Shown: in pieces, positions 49,621 to 60,005 of the stretch
Layout: each line of letters opens with the position of its first letter
Position numbering within the stretch: position 1 is the stretch's first letter
From: Loripinus fragilis
Taxonomy: Eukaryota; Mollusca; Bivalvia; Lucinida; Lucinidae
DNA: 64,000 nt
Direction of reading: 5' to 3'
NCBI GenBank assembly: GCA_964019695.1
Contig: OZ026522.1
Coordinates: forward strand, 21,692,477 to 21,756,476
Made by a program: the position numbers and the translations under genes
Notes under the pieces: generated by a model
The model's input: the letters and a program-made list of their open reading frames with translations, nothing else
What the model was told of the DNA's origin: nothing
Database searches by the model: none

Positions 49621-49752
49621 AAAGCCTTGAAAGGTTGCAAACACTGATATTTACATTTCCAATGCAAGTCATTGAAATTTAATAAACATTACATTTCAGA
49701 TGACTTTCACATTATTCATTTCTAAACATGGGCCAATGCATAAGATTTTGAT

Positions 49753-50472
49753 AAAATAAATTCAAATGTTGGTCTGTTTATGGAATTACGCTTCAGGCCT
49801 CTTGCAAAGTAAGTGAAGGGTTTCGGATGCCCCCAATTATTTCTTTATCATAATCTATACCATTCTACCATGCCGTTTCTAAAAATTCAGACACGCACAC
49901 TTTTAAGGAAAGGTCATGTGTCCTTTTATTTTTAACAGTAAACGGTTATGTCATATGAAAAGGGAGTTCATATTGTCAGTTACATTATAAATGATTCAGT
50001 TTGTTCATCTGGTGACTTGTTTATACATCATAAATATACTATTTGAATGTTCTCTAACCTGATTATTGCTAACAATCTTCATTTTTGGTATTAAATAAGG
50101 ATTCAATCTGCCATAACCTTGTAACTTGAAAAGATAGAAATGTCCAAACACCTTCTGTAAAACGTGCCAATCAAATCCTACAGGTAATGGACTTCAGTCC
50201 CTGCTGTTTTGTTTGATGGTGTTTTAATCTCTGTATTCAAACTAATTGTATTTGATGACCAAACAATCTTGTCTTAGCAATTTAAAAGTGTCATGCTTAA
50301 AAGATATATATTATAAACCAGACTAGAAGAACTATAGCAGGCCAAACATTTTGTATACACTGTCAATACATGTATTACAAATGGCAGGGTTAAATGTTTG
50401 GATTAAACACTAAAATAATCTACAAGATAGAGTTTTATCGATGTTTGGTCTAGTAGCTGATTTTGTTTTCAG
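49753..50472. other. Intron sequence without recognised features
   Basis: Nothing recognised between the 4.2 kb element and the first MAM exon. Confidence 0.45.
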
Positions 50473-50625
50473 ACCAGATAAGCTCACTTGATTGCGACTT
50501 TGAAAATGCTGGCTTATGTGGATTTTACCAGGACAACATTGGTGCTTTTAATTGGGTCAGGGGCACCGGTAATACCACAGGCAGCAGCAGACCAGATGAG
50601 GACCATACATACTCAACCAATGCAG
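50473..50625 (+). CDS. Exon: MAM domain, part 1
   Basis: The exon lies between gttttcag and GCAG|gtaggt and is 153 bp, phase 1 on both sides. It starts DQISSLDCDFENAGLCGFYQ, the typical MAM opening with its first two cysteines. It continues FNWVRGTGNTTGSS, with the W-R-G-T-G pattern, and then PDEDHTYST, the DHT motif of MAM domains. MAM domains occur in MDGA proteins, receptor tyrosine phosphatases of the mu type, meprins and neuropilins, usually serving adhesion or dimerisation. The phase matches both the upstream Ig6 exon and the next MAM exon. A dispersed repeat begins about 35 bp after the donor. Confidence 0.9.
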
Positions 50626-50654
50626 GTAGGTTCATCATTTGTGTATGCACCGTC

Positions 50655-51015
50655 GACCTTATTAAAGTAAGTAAGAAGGCAAAAATCAGGAATCGATACA
50701 ATCAAGCACCCCATCTGATCAAAAACACCACACAGAAAATCGACAAGAACACAACAAAACACTTCACGCAACCTAGGCAAGAGGTCAGCCCCTTCCCAAC
50801 AGGTGACCACAAGGCTGCAATGAACAGACAAGAAAGCATGGTAAAAACAAAACATAAATAACAAAAATGATCCACAAAAGAAACATACCCTTGGATGGGT
50901 CAGTAAAATACTTTTACTGGAGGGCTTAAACTAGTTTCACATCCCAAACTCACCCTGAGTTCAGATGTTGATCAAGACACATAGGTGTTTGGGTTGCATG
51001 AAAGACCCCTAGCCC
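50655..51015 (-). repeat. Dispersed repeat family A, copy near the MAM exon
   Basis: Contains caggaatcgatacaatcaag, ccttcccaacaggtgaccac, acaaaaatgatccacaaaag and tgcatgaaagacccc. It starts about 30-35 bp after the splice donor at 50625. Confidence 0.75.
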
Positions 51016-51356
51016 CTAAAGACTAACTAACGCTTGTGCACTCAGTACCAAAATCTAAAAATCCTGAGCTGTCCCCTCTTGATACACTTCAGGCCACCAG
51101 ATAAGAAGCTGTAATTGATAATATATTTGCTCAACTCTCGACTCATATATATGTTATGCGTACTCAAAAGAAAAGTGTCAATACTGAGAGAAACAAAGCC
51201 AAACAGACTATGCTATAATGCAAATAAATGCAGTCAACTATGAAGACAATTTAGTGTTATGTATATATGTCGCAAATACATCATGTACATAAAAATGCAA
51301 AAACTGATATGTCCACAATAGGAAATTAAAACCTGCTTTTGATGGATGAAGACCTG

Positions 51357-51505
51357 GCCGTGAGGTTATAAAATTTGAGTCATTCTTGCTTGGACTCAAA
51401 ATAAAGCGCAATGGTTGGCTGCTCGCTGACACATGTCTCTAAGCAGCCAATCATTATGCTTTATTTTGAGTCTGAGAATGAACTCAAGCTTTATAACCTC
51501 GGGGC
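51357..51505. mobile_element. MITE family F, copy 2
   Basis: A palindromic element with ends gccgtgaggttataaaattt and ctttataacctcggggc, flanked by CTG on both sides (51354-51356, 51506-51508). Same family as 22324-22469. Confidence 0.8.
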
Positions 51506-52292
51506 CTGAAATAAATAAATATAGAATATGCAAATGACAGATAAATGTATGTTAATTAATTTTCAACAAAACTAAATACTGCATTTATTTTCAATGAAAT
51601 TCTACAGTAGAAGGGAGATAAATCCAAGCTGAAAATGCACATATAACTTTATTCGTTTCTAATAAACCTTGACAAAAGGGGAAAGGAAAAGTGAAGTTGT
51701 TCTCTTCATGCTGAATTATACTAGGCTGATTTAGAATAAACATTTGAGTATAATTGCATTTTGTGTGGACCAAATGCGCAAAATATTGTTAGTTCAGTGG
51801 AATGTACAAATGCATTGAAACAATGATGTGATGTGATTCATTCAGGACACCCGCTCAATATTTTAGCCAACACCTTTTATTTATTTATAGATTTTCATTT
51901 TTTCTAAATTTGATTAAATCAACTTTTTCTAGGCTTGATAAATGTTTATGTATGTATAATTTCAATTAGTATACTTGTTCCCTTTTAAACAATAACACCT
52001 GAATTGATTATTAGGCTTTCAAATTTTAATTTCGTCGCAATTTGATACACTTAAACCCAGACTTAGTTCCAGATAAAAACTTAATTACTATTGTATGTTG
52101 CATTTGGATTACCTTGATTTGGAATTTATATAGCTCTACTACTAACTTTTAAATTACTAAAACAGCTGTTTTAAGAAAGAGTTTTTAAAAGTATCTACAT
52201 TATTTAAATAATATTATTTTAGGTTGGTGCAATCATTGAAACCAAACAGTTAAAACCATATATGCAGTTGTGTTTTTTCTTTCATGATTCAG
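51506..52292. other. Intron sequence without recognised features
   Basis: AT-rich; no repeat or coding signal recognised between MITE F copy 2 and the second MAM exon. Confidence 0.45.
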
Positions 52293-52490
52293 GACACTAC
52301 ATGCTCATAGATACATCTTCTCAAGGACAACCAGGCGATGTTGCTAATTTGAAATCAAAAGGCTATGTCCCATCATATAGAGGAGAGTGTCTGACCTTCT
52401 GGTATGTTATGATAGGACAACCTAGTTTAGGATTCAATGTCTACTTCAAAATTCGTGGCGATCAGCGTATTCTCAAAATGAACAGACAGG
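52293..52490 (+). CDS. Exon: MAM domain, part 2
   Basis: The exon lies between catgattcag and GACAGG|gtaaga and is 198 bp, phase 1 on both sides. It encodes the GHYMLIDTSSQGQPGDVANL segment (MAM G-x-Y-hydrophobic pattern), then GECLTFWYVMIGQPSLGFNV with the third conserved cysteine in the C-L-x-F-W-Y motif, and the strand VYFKIRGDQRIL. A MITE with long inverted ends starts about 10 bp after the splice donor. Confidence 0.9.
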
Positions 52491-52500
52491 GTAAGAAATA

Positions 52501-52736
52501 GGCCTCGTCGGGCAAAAACCTGTCTTCGGGGTTTTGAAAAAAGAAAGTGAGGCTCAAATCAGTCTCCTTAGCTACACAGACTAGCTAGAAATTGGAAATT
52601 TTGCTTGTGGCAAGCTTGGATATGTTTTTTGAAAGGGAATAACAAAGGCGCTGATCAGACTGCGCGTATGCGCAGGCTGGTCTGTGCCTTTGTTGTTGGC
52701 AAACAGCCGAAGACAGGTTTTTCTCGTGGCGAGGCC
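52501..52736. mobile_element. MITE with GGCCTCG ends beside the MAM part 2 donor
   Basis: The left end ggcctcgtcgggcaaaaacc then tgtcttcgg mirrors the right end ccgaagacaggtttttctcg plus tggcgaggcc. An inner palindrome (gcgcgtatgcgc) lies near 52665. The element starts 10 bp after the exon end at 52490. Confidence 0.75.
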
Positions 52737-54009
52737 CAAATCATTATATGGAGTAAAATCTAAACAAATTAAACTCTAATTGCTATAAGTGTCTGCTTAT
52801 GTTATGTTTAAATTTGGACACAATGGATTGAATTATATGAGACTTCATTAATAATCGTTTGCATAATTCACCGTCGCATCAGCGATGGTGATATACGTTA
52901 GTATGATTCCCTGGATACCAGCTTGCTTCTGAAAACAAAATGTCGTAAAGAGATCTACTCTTCTAAGCTGGAACCCAAATTCCCCGCTGGAGCGAATTCG
53001 GATATTCTTTGCGTGACGAAATCATACTCCCCACAGCGGTGTACTTCCGGTTCTGCCTTCAATCTGTGTGTACTTCAAAACGTCCCCAAGTCAAAGTTCC
53101 CCCAAATCTAAATGTCTCCGAACTGGTCAAAATGTTTCCAATTAAGTACTGGTGAAATAGGCAGACTCCTGATCATATTCTTAAAGGTACAAGTTGGAAA
53201 GGGGATGTTAGAAGGGGTTTTTGTGAACGCTTGCACTTTTCAATGTGTCGCGAATAGTCAATAAACCAAGCCTGGTAGATTCACATTTCCTGTTACATAT
53301 GCTTCATCGATTCAAAACATACTACATACAAATAGTTAACTAAAACATAAAAAATACTCAGATTTTGAAATGCATGAAAAAATGAAAAAGAGTGGTCTCA
53401 GCAAATACAAATTTAAAACACTAAAAACGTTTTCTAGTAACTTTTATACGCTATGCGATGGTTCTAAGCTTTTTTTAAAAGCTAACCTTGTTTCTTTCTA
53501 AAGATAATTTAAACAATATAATGAAACTGTCTGAGTTATGCGTTTCTGATATACACCCACAGGATATACTTTTTTTAATAACGAACATTATAGTTTTTAG
53601 GTTGAATATTAGTTACAATCCAGCTCGAATTTATACTTACTCATGCGAGGATCCAGAGAGTGTGACAGGGAGTTTGAACCTCTCCCCCTACATCCCCCAG
53701 AATCACAAAGTAATAGGTTTCTTAACAATACTGGTGCAGATCTCTTGAAAATCTCAAAGTTACCAAGCCAGAGTCAATAGTGGGTCGATGATGGTCCATC
53801 TTTAGTGGTATTTGGATCTTTGGAAAAGTGTTGTAAGAAATCGGCACCCTCGGACAAAACTTTCTGGATCCGCGCATGTAAGTTACCGTGAAATCGTCGA
53901 AAGGAAAGCAATGCTGTGCAACAGTAAAACCCAAAGGCATTAGAGTAAGCATGCAATATCGAGTAGGTGTACATAATGATAGCACGTTAGTTCGTTGGCT
54001 TTCATCACA
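52737..54009. other. Intron sequence, little recognised
   Basis: No gene signal. The motif tctggatccgcg near 53865 resembles the end of the element at 2945-3200. Confidence 0.4.
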
Positions 54010-54011
54010 TA

Positions 54012-55356
54012 CGAGGGACGTTTTTTATGTTCGTAGAGAGGTAGATTTAATGAAAAAGGCGAAAGTAAATGCATACATCATGCATATATTTGGAAAGATT
54101 GAGCTTTTATCTATACATGCAACCTAAAATTATTTCAAAATGCATTACTTTAATATCTTCTAAGAGGCAAAAACAAACCTATATATCGCACACTGGAAAT
54201 ATGGTAGAAATATGACATTAATGGACTAAGTCTCTGACAGAACGTTAGTAACAATTGCATGCAAATGGGCCCATAGTCATACACAGCTTCTGAAAATTTG
54301 GCTGCAGATCAAGGACACCACGTGCTACAATATTATTTAAACATTATAGCAAAAACGCAGCAATTATTGGATATGGAAGCTATGTTTGGAACCTCAGCAA
54401 ATTGAACAGTAGGCATATAAACTTTTATTGTAAAAAGTTGACACAAGTGGAAGTTGGATACGGGCTTTTGAATGGTGCTTAATTTGTTAGCTGTAAAGTA
54501 GTTTTATATTTTTTCTTGTTTATATGGTAGATGGAAGTGTTATGGTTACTTTTATCCCAAAACAAAGTTAATGCTTTTGTTTTATTAGAAATTAACTGCA
54601 AAATAAATAGCCTTGTGGGTGCTAAAATACCTTATTTTGTAATTAAATGACGTCATGGAGCGTTACTTTATTTAGAAATACATTAAAACTGTTTTTGTGC
54701 CTCTAAACAGGTGTTGAAATCACTGCAATAAGAAAAGTATGCAGATCCGATTGCTATTGTATTTTCTACGCGGGGTTGATTTACCCCACCCACTTTTTAT
54801 AACATGGGGGTATGCCAGTACCGGAAGTTGCCTGATACACACTTTAATCGATACATAAATATAACTGCTGACGAATGATTGAGTATATCATGTGCTATGC
54901 AAAACCAGAAGAATTTTTAAAATTTGTTCATAATCATAATTTTAACAGAATTAATTATTTTGGTATATTGATGGGTGTTTTAAAATTGTTATAGAAGAGG
55001 AAACAACATGCTTATAGTTTTGCTGCACTTGTCTACGATTAGTGTTGAATAATTAATTTTGATGGTGCAAAAGAAAAATCGGCTTGAAAAATGCTTAAAC
55101 CACCATAGCGAATGAACTTAACAGCGTCTAATTTCCTGCTTGCTGCGTGGTTAAAATTGCATGGATTTCGACCAGTGTCATTTTCTATGCCGATTCAAAG
55201 CTATATATCTTGACCGAACTAAGCGCTAATGATGTAAAATTGACATCAGTGGATAGACAAAAGCTACACCTTTCAAAATATATATACTTATGGTACCGTA
55301 AATTCTATATTTGTAGAGATACAGCCCGATTCTACGAACATAAAAAATGACCCTCG
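54012..55356. mobile_element. Mariner-type non-autonomous element, copy 2 (no SINE)
   Basis: Clean ends: TA|CGAGGGACG at the left (54010-54012) and ACCCTCG|TA at the right (55356-55358), with inverted termini running into ttttttatgttcgtag. Homologous in reverse orientation to 18981-20665. At 54990-55000 it shows the uninterrupted site (agaagaggaaacaacatgct) where the other copy carries a SINE. Confidence 0.8.
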
Positions 55357-55384
55357 TACGTTTATCATATATTTTTATAGCACT

Positions 55385-55545
55385 ATCATACTAGTATTCT
55401 TGACAGGGAAGAGAGAGCTGGTGGCTTTATTTGATTTGTCTTTCCGATGATGTCTTGTTACTATACATGTCATGTGACTCTTCCTAACTGTGCCGTGGGT
55501 TGGTCTGCAGTTTGTGGTTGTGGTATCTCCTGATCTTACTCAATT
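55385..55545 (+). repeat. Dispersed repeat family B, fragment
   Basis: Contains gggaagagagagctggtggc, gtgccgtgggttggtctgca and gtggttgtggtatctcctga. A weaker similar fragment lies at about 55960-56100. Confidence 0.6.
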
Positions 55546-56245
55546 ACATTTATTGTTCATTTATTTATCATATATCTTTGTATAGCTTTGGTTGTCTAGT
55601 CTTTCATTATGTACCATGGCCAGTTGGTTGTTATTTATAGGAAATTTAGATAATATCTACTCCTTCTTTTACTTTTTGCATGCGTCTCAACAATGCAAGC
55701 GTCTACAACAGTAAGGTGACAAAAGTTCAAGTAAACATACTGAATGAGCTCACTAAAACGCGACCTATTTTATCTAGAGGCCTGAGTTATCTAGGTGGGC
55801 TTATTGTCAAAATTTGGGCTGAACCTATACATAGTTCCATACTTTGTCTAATAGTCCAGCAATGTCTCTAATAAGAATGTGTATCTACGCAGATTTGACT
55901 GATCATTGGCTGTTTGCTTATCGCATGATCTGGCTTCAGTTTAATTTTGTAGGATTTATGTGTTTGGCCCTTTTTTGGTTTGCATTACTTGGTGTCAATT
56001 TTGGTTTTGCAATCATTATGACAAAGAAGAGAGAGCTGATTGCTTTACCTAAATCGACTTGTGCTCTTCCTCCGTATTTTCTGATCACATCTTGCTTATT
56101 TTTTTATCAATATTATTGAATTGCTTTCGTTGAGTTTTATTTCGATATAACCCCTTCAAACATTCATAATTCTAAATGTAAAATTTAATAACTGGACAAT
56201 GTATATGCATGACTATTAACGACGATTTTCTTACCTTAATGTTAG

Positions 56246-56404
56246 GTTTTCAAGGGAATCACTGGATGCAGGGTCACATTGAAATCCCTCCCAACTCCGA
56301 ACCGTTCCAGCTAGTGTTTGAAGCTATCATTGGTAACAATAACCAAGGTATCATTGCTATTGATGACGTGAATGTTACACACGGATCCTGCTCTACAAAC
56401 CCAG
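56246..56404 (+). CDS. Exon: MAM domain, part 3
   Basis: The exon lies between aatgttag and ACCCAG|gtagat and is 159 bp, phase 1 on both sides. It holds the end of the MAM domain: WMQGHIEIP (W-x-x-x-x-V/I-x-I/L), FQLVFEAIIGNN, the near-invariant GIIAIDDVNV, and GSC with the fourth cysteine. The three MAM exons together give about 170 residues, the normal size. A pogo-type MITE begins at 56412, leaving only the first seven intron bases as host sequence. No phase-1-compatible exon was recognised downstream within the window. Confidence 0.9.
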
Positions 56405-56411
56405 GTAGATA

Positions 56412-56627
56412 CAGTAAATCTGTGTAAAATTGCTATTTAAATTAGTCAAAACAAGGGTCTTAATGAAAAATGGTAGCTTAATGAAGGTCAAATAAGCAGG
56501 AGAGTATTGCAGAGTGCTCCCCTTGGAATATTTTGCAATACTTGTGATCTGCATTAAGCGATAAATAGCTTTAAAAAAACAATTTACGGTCTTTTTGAGA
56601 GTGACCGTTTTAAACAGGTTTTATGTG
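56412..56627. mobile_element. Pogo/mariner-type MITE beside the MAM part 3 donor
   Basis: The left end CAGTAAATCTGTGTAAAATT follows TA at 56410-56411. The right end includes gagtgaccgttttaaacagg plus ttttatg. The interior (agcttaatgaaggtcaaa, gcattaagcgataa) matches the copy at 61995-62192. Only seven host bases separate it from the exon. Confidence 0.75.
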
Positions 56628-56629
56628 CA

Positions 56630-57535
56630 TGAATTTTATTCGAGGGCATAGCCAGAGGGTGAATAATTTTACATGCACAAAGAGTTATTCATTATTTAAC
56701 TTAAGTGGGTGCCAGGAGATTAAAATTTGTTTTACACACTCTCATAAACAAAGAAGGGGAGTTAAAAATGTGTAATATGTTATCTTAAAACAAACATTCC
56801 CTTGCTAGTACCCATACTTACATACTATCACATCTCGTAAAAGTTTTATTTCGTAAGTTTGAACGGAAGTTCGAGGGACTTAAGTTTCTATTTTGTTTGC
56901 TAAGAAGTTCGAAACATAGGGCGGTATACATAAAAGTATAAAACCCTTCAAAATGTTTTTTTCTCAATTTTTCGCATCAAACATATGTTTTGTGTGCATA
57001 AAAGAAACACCTCCGGGAGCAGTTTCTTTTTACGCATCCAAAACATACTTTTAAAGGCTGTTTTCAAAATAGTTCATATTAACATATAGGAACTATCATC
57101 TGAATCCATTATCTCAAATTTAATTTTGAATTAGCTCTTTTGAGGTTATACTGTTTTGCAGTAGTTGTCAATAACCAGAACTCCTGTTGACTATTTTTTG
57201 CAATTATCAAAAGGGGAACGAACATACACTGAGGGACTTTAAAAACGCAAAAATGATTTTTTTTATATGCACACAGAACAGTTTAAGCCTTCTTTAACAG
57301 GTAAAATCGACTGGGAATGGCACGCTTCTTCTATAAATACCTAATACCACCGTTTTACAGACACTGGCCACCACCAGCTACGCATCGCTGGTTTACTATG
57401 TTTTGCACGTGGCGTCCCTATGAATCATTGTAGCATATTATTATATCATTTCACATGCAGCTTGTACATGTACATGTATAAAAACACTGTATTTTTAGTA
57501 TTATAACTTTATTAATCATTCTTGGTTATCTGAAC
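56630..57535. other. Non-coding stretch
   Basis: No supported exon or named repeat. A segment 57357-57500 is open for some distance after an acag but has no recognisable domain. Confidence 0.4.
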
Positions 57536-57539
57536 ATGA

Positions 57540-57785
57540 AGGATCTGGTGCAGTTGGAATGTTTGCAATCTGGGTTGCGTTTTTCTGACGTCGCGGGATA
57601 TTCTACTTGACATCCATGAACTATACAGCGCCTCAGATATCGTTATCAGGCTACAGGGACAGTTAAATATTGATGCAGGTCTGGTTTACCAAAATGACGA
57701 CCCGTCCTTAAGACGGCAAATTAACGTCAAATGCATCGACGATATCCGTTCCGGCTGGCTACCGTCAGTGCCAGATGAATGGTAG
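57540..57785 (+). other. Open, coding-like segment of 81 codons, unassigned
   Basis: After a TGA at 57537 the frame stays open for 81 codons to a TAG at 57783, without any ATG. The base composition is clearly less AT-rich than its surroundings. The translation looks protein-like (for example DILLDIHELYSASDIVIRLQ, then INVKCIDDIRSGWLPSVPDE) with balanced composition and three cysteines near its start or end. I do not recognise the family. The nearest AG acceptors (57542, 57554) do not give this frame when joined to the phase-1 end of the MAM exon at 56404. It could be a terminal exon reached through an unseen small exon, a fragment of another gene, or captured DNA in a mobile element. Confidence 0.35.
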
Positions 57786-57789
57786 GGCT

Positions 57790-58390
57790 CCTAGTGTAAT
57801 AAGTAATTTGTATCCAAATTTTTAATAAAATATTTTGATATAATTACTTTAAATCACGTACGATTTCTAGACTAATTTCAAATTTTAATTTTAGAATCTA
57901 AAGGTATTGCTATTCGATAGAGCGTTGCCCTAACAATATTTAACATTTTGGTATTAAATTTAAATCATGTTTTGCTAACATGTTGATATTCATTATTGCC
58001 AATCTAAAAATGATGATTAGAAAATAAGTAATGTTTTATGAATTTCATTTTTTGCGTTTTTAAAATCCTTCAGTGTATTTTGTAACCCAAAGGTCTACAA
58101 AGGTTTACAATTGCCTTTAAATTTTAAACACCATACAAATGTTTTATAATGTTATTATTGTTTTGTTAATTCATACTTTATTTTGTTTATTATTCTTATA
58201 TTTCAGCTATCATTGGATGATCCGTATGAAGCGATGGGAACAATAAATGTCACATTAAACCTGAATTTCAATTTGTCAGTAATTACATTTATGTCTTATC
58301 ATCCATGTTGAATGTGACAAAGTCCTGCGTTAGCATTTTATAAATTTGCCTTTTAGAACTTATAAACTGTGAATAATAATTTGAATAACT
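57790..58390. other. Non-coding stretch
   Basis: AT-rich. An acceptor-like tatatttcag at about 58205 would give only four residues before a stop in the expected phase, so no exon is called. Confidence 0.45.
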
Positions 58391-58394
58391 CAAT

Positions 58395-58675
58395 GATGAC
58401 CGCACTGCCATTAACTAACCCCAACACTAAGGACCACCACACTGGCAGTAACTAAGGACTGCATTGGCAGTAACTAACCCCAACACTATGAACCACACTG
58501 GCAGTAACTTTCCCCAATACTAAGGACTGCACTGACAGTAACTCAGCCCAACACTATCAAACGCTCTGTCAATAACTTACCCCAACACTAAGGACCGCAC
58601 TGGCTTTAACTAACCCAAACACTAAGGACCGCACTGGCAGTAACTTATCCCAACACTATGTCTAGAGTCTGGTCA
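58395..58675. repeat. 34-bp minisatellite
   Basis: About eight diverged units of aaggaccgcactggcagtaa plus cttaccccaacact. Confidence 0.85.
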
Positions 58676-58678
58676 AAT

Positions 58679-58703
58679 TATATATATATATATATATATA
58701 TAT
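58679..58703. repeat. (TA)n microsatellite
   Basis: Twelve uninterrupted TA units directly after the 34-bp minisatellite. Confidence 0.9.
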
Positions 58704-58839
58704 TCGCGTGAAACATAATGACGCCTAAAGATGCCTAAAGATGCCTTTGAAATATGATGTATATGAAAATATTGTGGAAAATGGAGCATATGCTCTTTTG
58801 GAGCCAATGTTGAATGTTCCCTTATATTTTCAAAAGTAT

Positions 58840-59165
58840 TAAAAACTTAAATTGTTCATGAGTTTTTGAAACGTTGTCTAAAAATGAAAACTGAAATAGC
58901 CTATGGAGTAAAGGGTTAAGTATTATTTTTATATAAACAGCTTTGTTTTCAATTGTTCATTATTTTGGCAACGTTGTCTAAAAATAGCAATAATGAAGTC
59001 ATGATCTAAAAATAGCCTATTGAGTAATAATTTCAGTTTTATTTTTATATAAACAGCTTTGTTTTCAATTGTTCATTATTTTTGCAACGTAGTCTTAAAA
59101 TAAAAAGAAATTAATGATGTCATGATCTAAAAATAGCCTATGGAGTAGAGTTAAGTATCATTATC
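58840..59165. repeat. Tandem repeat of about 112 bp
   Basis: About three units with aaacagctttgttttcaatt, gttcattatt, caacgttgtct and taaaaatagcctat. Confidence 0.8.
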
Positions 59166-59488
59166 AAATAAACATTTTTGTGCTACACTTTAAATTGATC
59201 GTGCACTTGGGAGATTTACGGAAGCCCTGGAGGGACATTTTTACTTATTACTTATTACTTACTACTTATTACTTATCACTTATTACTTATTACTTATTAC
59301 TTATTACTTATTACTTACTACTTATCACTTATTACTTACTACTTATTACTTATCATATCATTTATCCCCCTATAACGGCGGGAAACTCCCAATATATATT
59401 CCCTGTAACAGCCGTAGCTGTAGTAGTAATAGTAGTTGTTGTTGTAGTAGCAGTATATTTGTAGTGGATGTTGCTGTTTTCGCTGTCA

Positions 59489-59554
<66 letters not shown>

Positions 59555-59739
59555 CAGCAGCAGCAGCAGTAGTAGTGTTGTAGTAGTAGGAGTAGTAGGA
59601 GTAGTAGTAGCAGTAGTAGTAATAGTAGCAGCAGCAGTAGTAGTGTAGTAGTACTAGTAGTTATAGTAGTAGCAGCAGTAGTATTAGTGGTGGTAGTGAT
59701 TATTGTTGTTGTTGTAATAGTAGTAGAAGTAGTAATATA

Positions 59740-59940
59740 TTTGTTTAATTTGATTCTAAATGTTCCATCAACAATCTTTCATTTATATTGGGACGGGTAT
59801 TCCTTGGTTGAACCTGTACTAAGCTAGGATACCTTGGTCTTGCTCAAGGACCACAACGTAGTGACGCCTGTGAGGCTCAAACCCGTGGCTTCTCGGTCTC
59901 GAGGCGAGCACTCTACCACTGAGCCATTGCGCTCCAGGGT
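59740..59940 (-). mobile_element. SINE-1, left arm of the palindrome
   Basis: Full-length on the minus strand: head tggagcgcaatggctcagtg, B-box-like gggtttgagcc, tail attgttgatggaac. The flanks AGTAATATA (59731-59739, 59941-59949) are a 9-bp target duplication. Confidence 0.85.
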
Positions 59941-59965
59941 AGTAATATAAGTGGTGGTAATGATT

Positions 59966-60005
<40 letters not shown>

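Larger units (their letters stand above)
45597..49752. mobile_element. 4.2 kb element with ~500-bp inverted arms
   Basis: The left arm begins ATCAAAATCTTATGCATTGG and the right arm ends with its reverse complement (ccaatgcataagattttgat). Mirrored landmarks include aatgtgaaagtcacctgaaa, ggaaatgtaaatatcagtgt, the SINE-1 relic, and ttgaccaacgtcaatga. Arms are roughly 45597-46125 and 49232-49752. The interior (46125-49232) holds a TACGAGGGCTGTTCAA mariner-like end at 46291 and a hairpin at 48272-48378, but no transposase. Confidence 0.7.
13758..56404 (+). other. sdk: Partial gene: Sidekick-like Ig array followed by a MAM domain (10 exons, both ends missing)
   Basis: Ten exons with AG/GT borders join into 676 codons without a stop, and all nine internal junctions agree in phase. 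Domain order is Ig2, Ig3, Ig4, Ig5, Ig6, MAM. The Ig part matches Sidekick domain by domain (matches are judged against vertebrate Sidekick-2 as I remember it, not by a search). Sidekick is a type I membrane protein for homophilic adhesion, acting at synapses and cell junctions, and the product here is presumably extracellular too. Introns range from about 1.7 kb to 11.3 kb and are full of transposons. Domain-border introns are phase 1; those inside Ig3 and Ig4 are phase 2. The signal peptide, Ig1, and anything after the MAM domain (FN3 repeats, membrane segment, stop) are not recognisable here. Each exon is listed separately. Confidence 0.85.

Noticed and set aside
58206..58310. Terminal exon after tatatttcag
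   Set aside because: In the required phase it gives four residues then a stop. The longer open frame is in another phase and has no recognisable domain.
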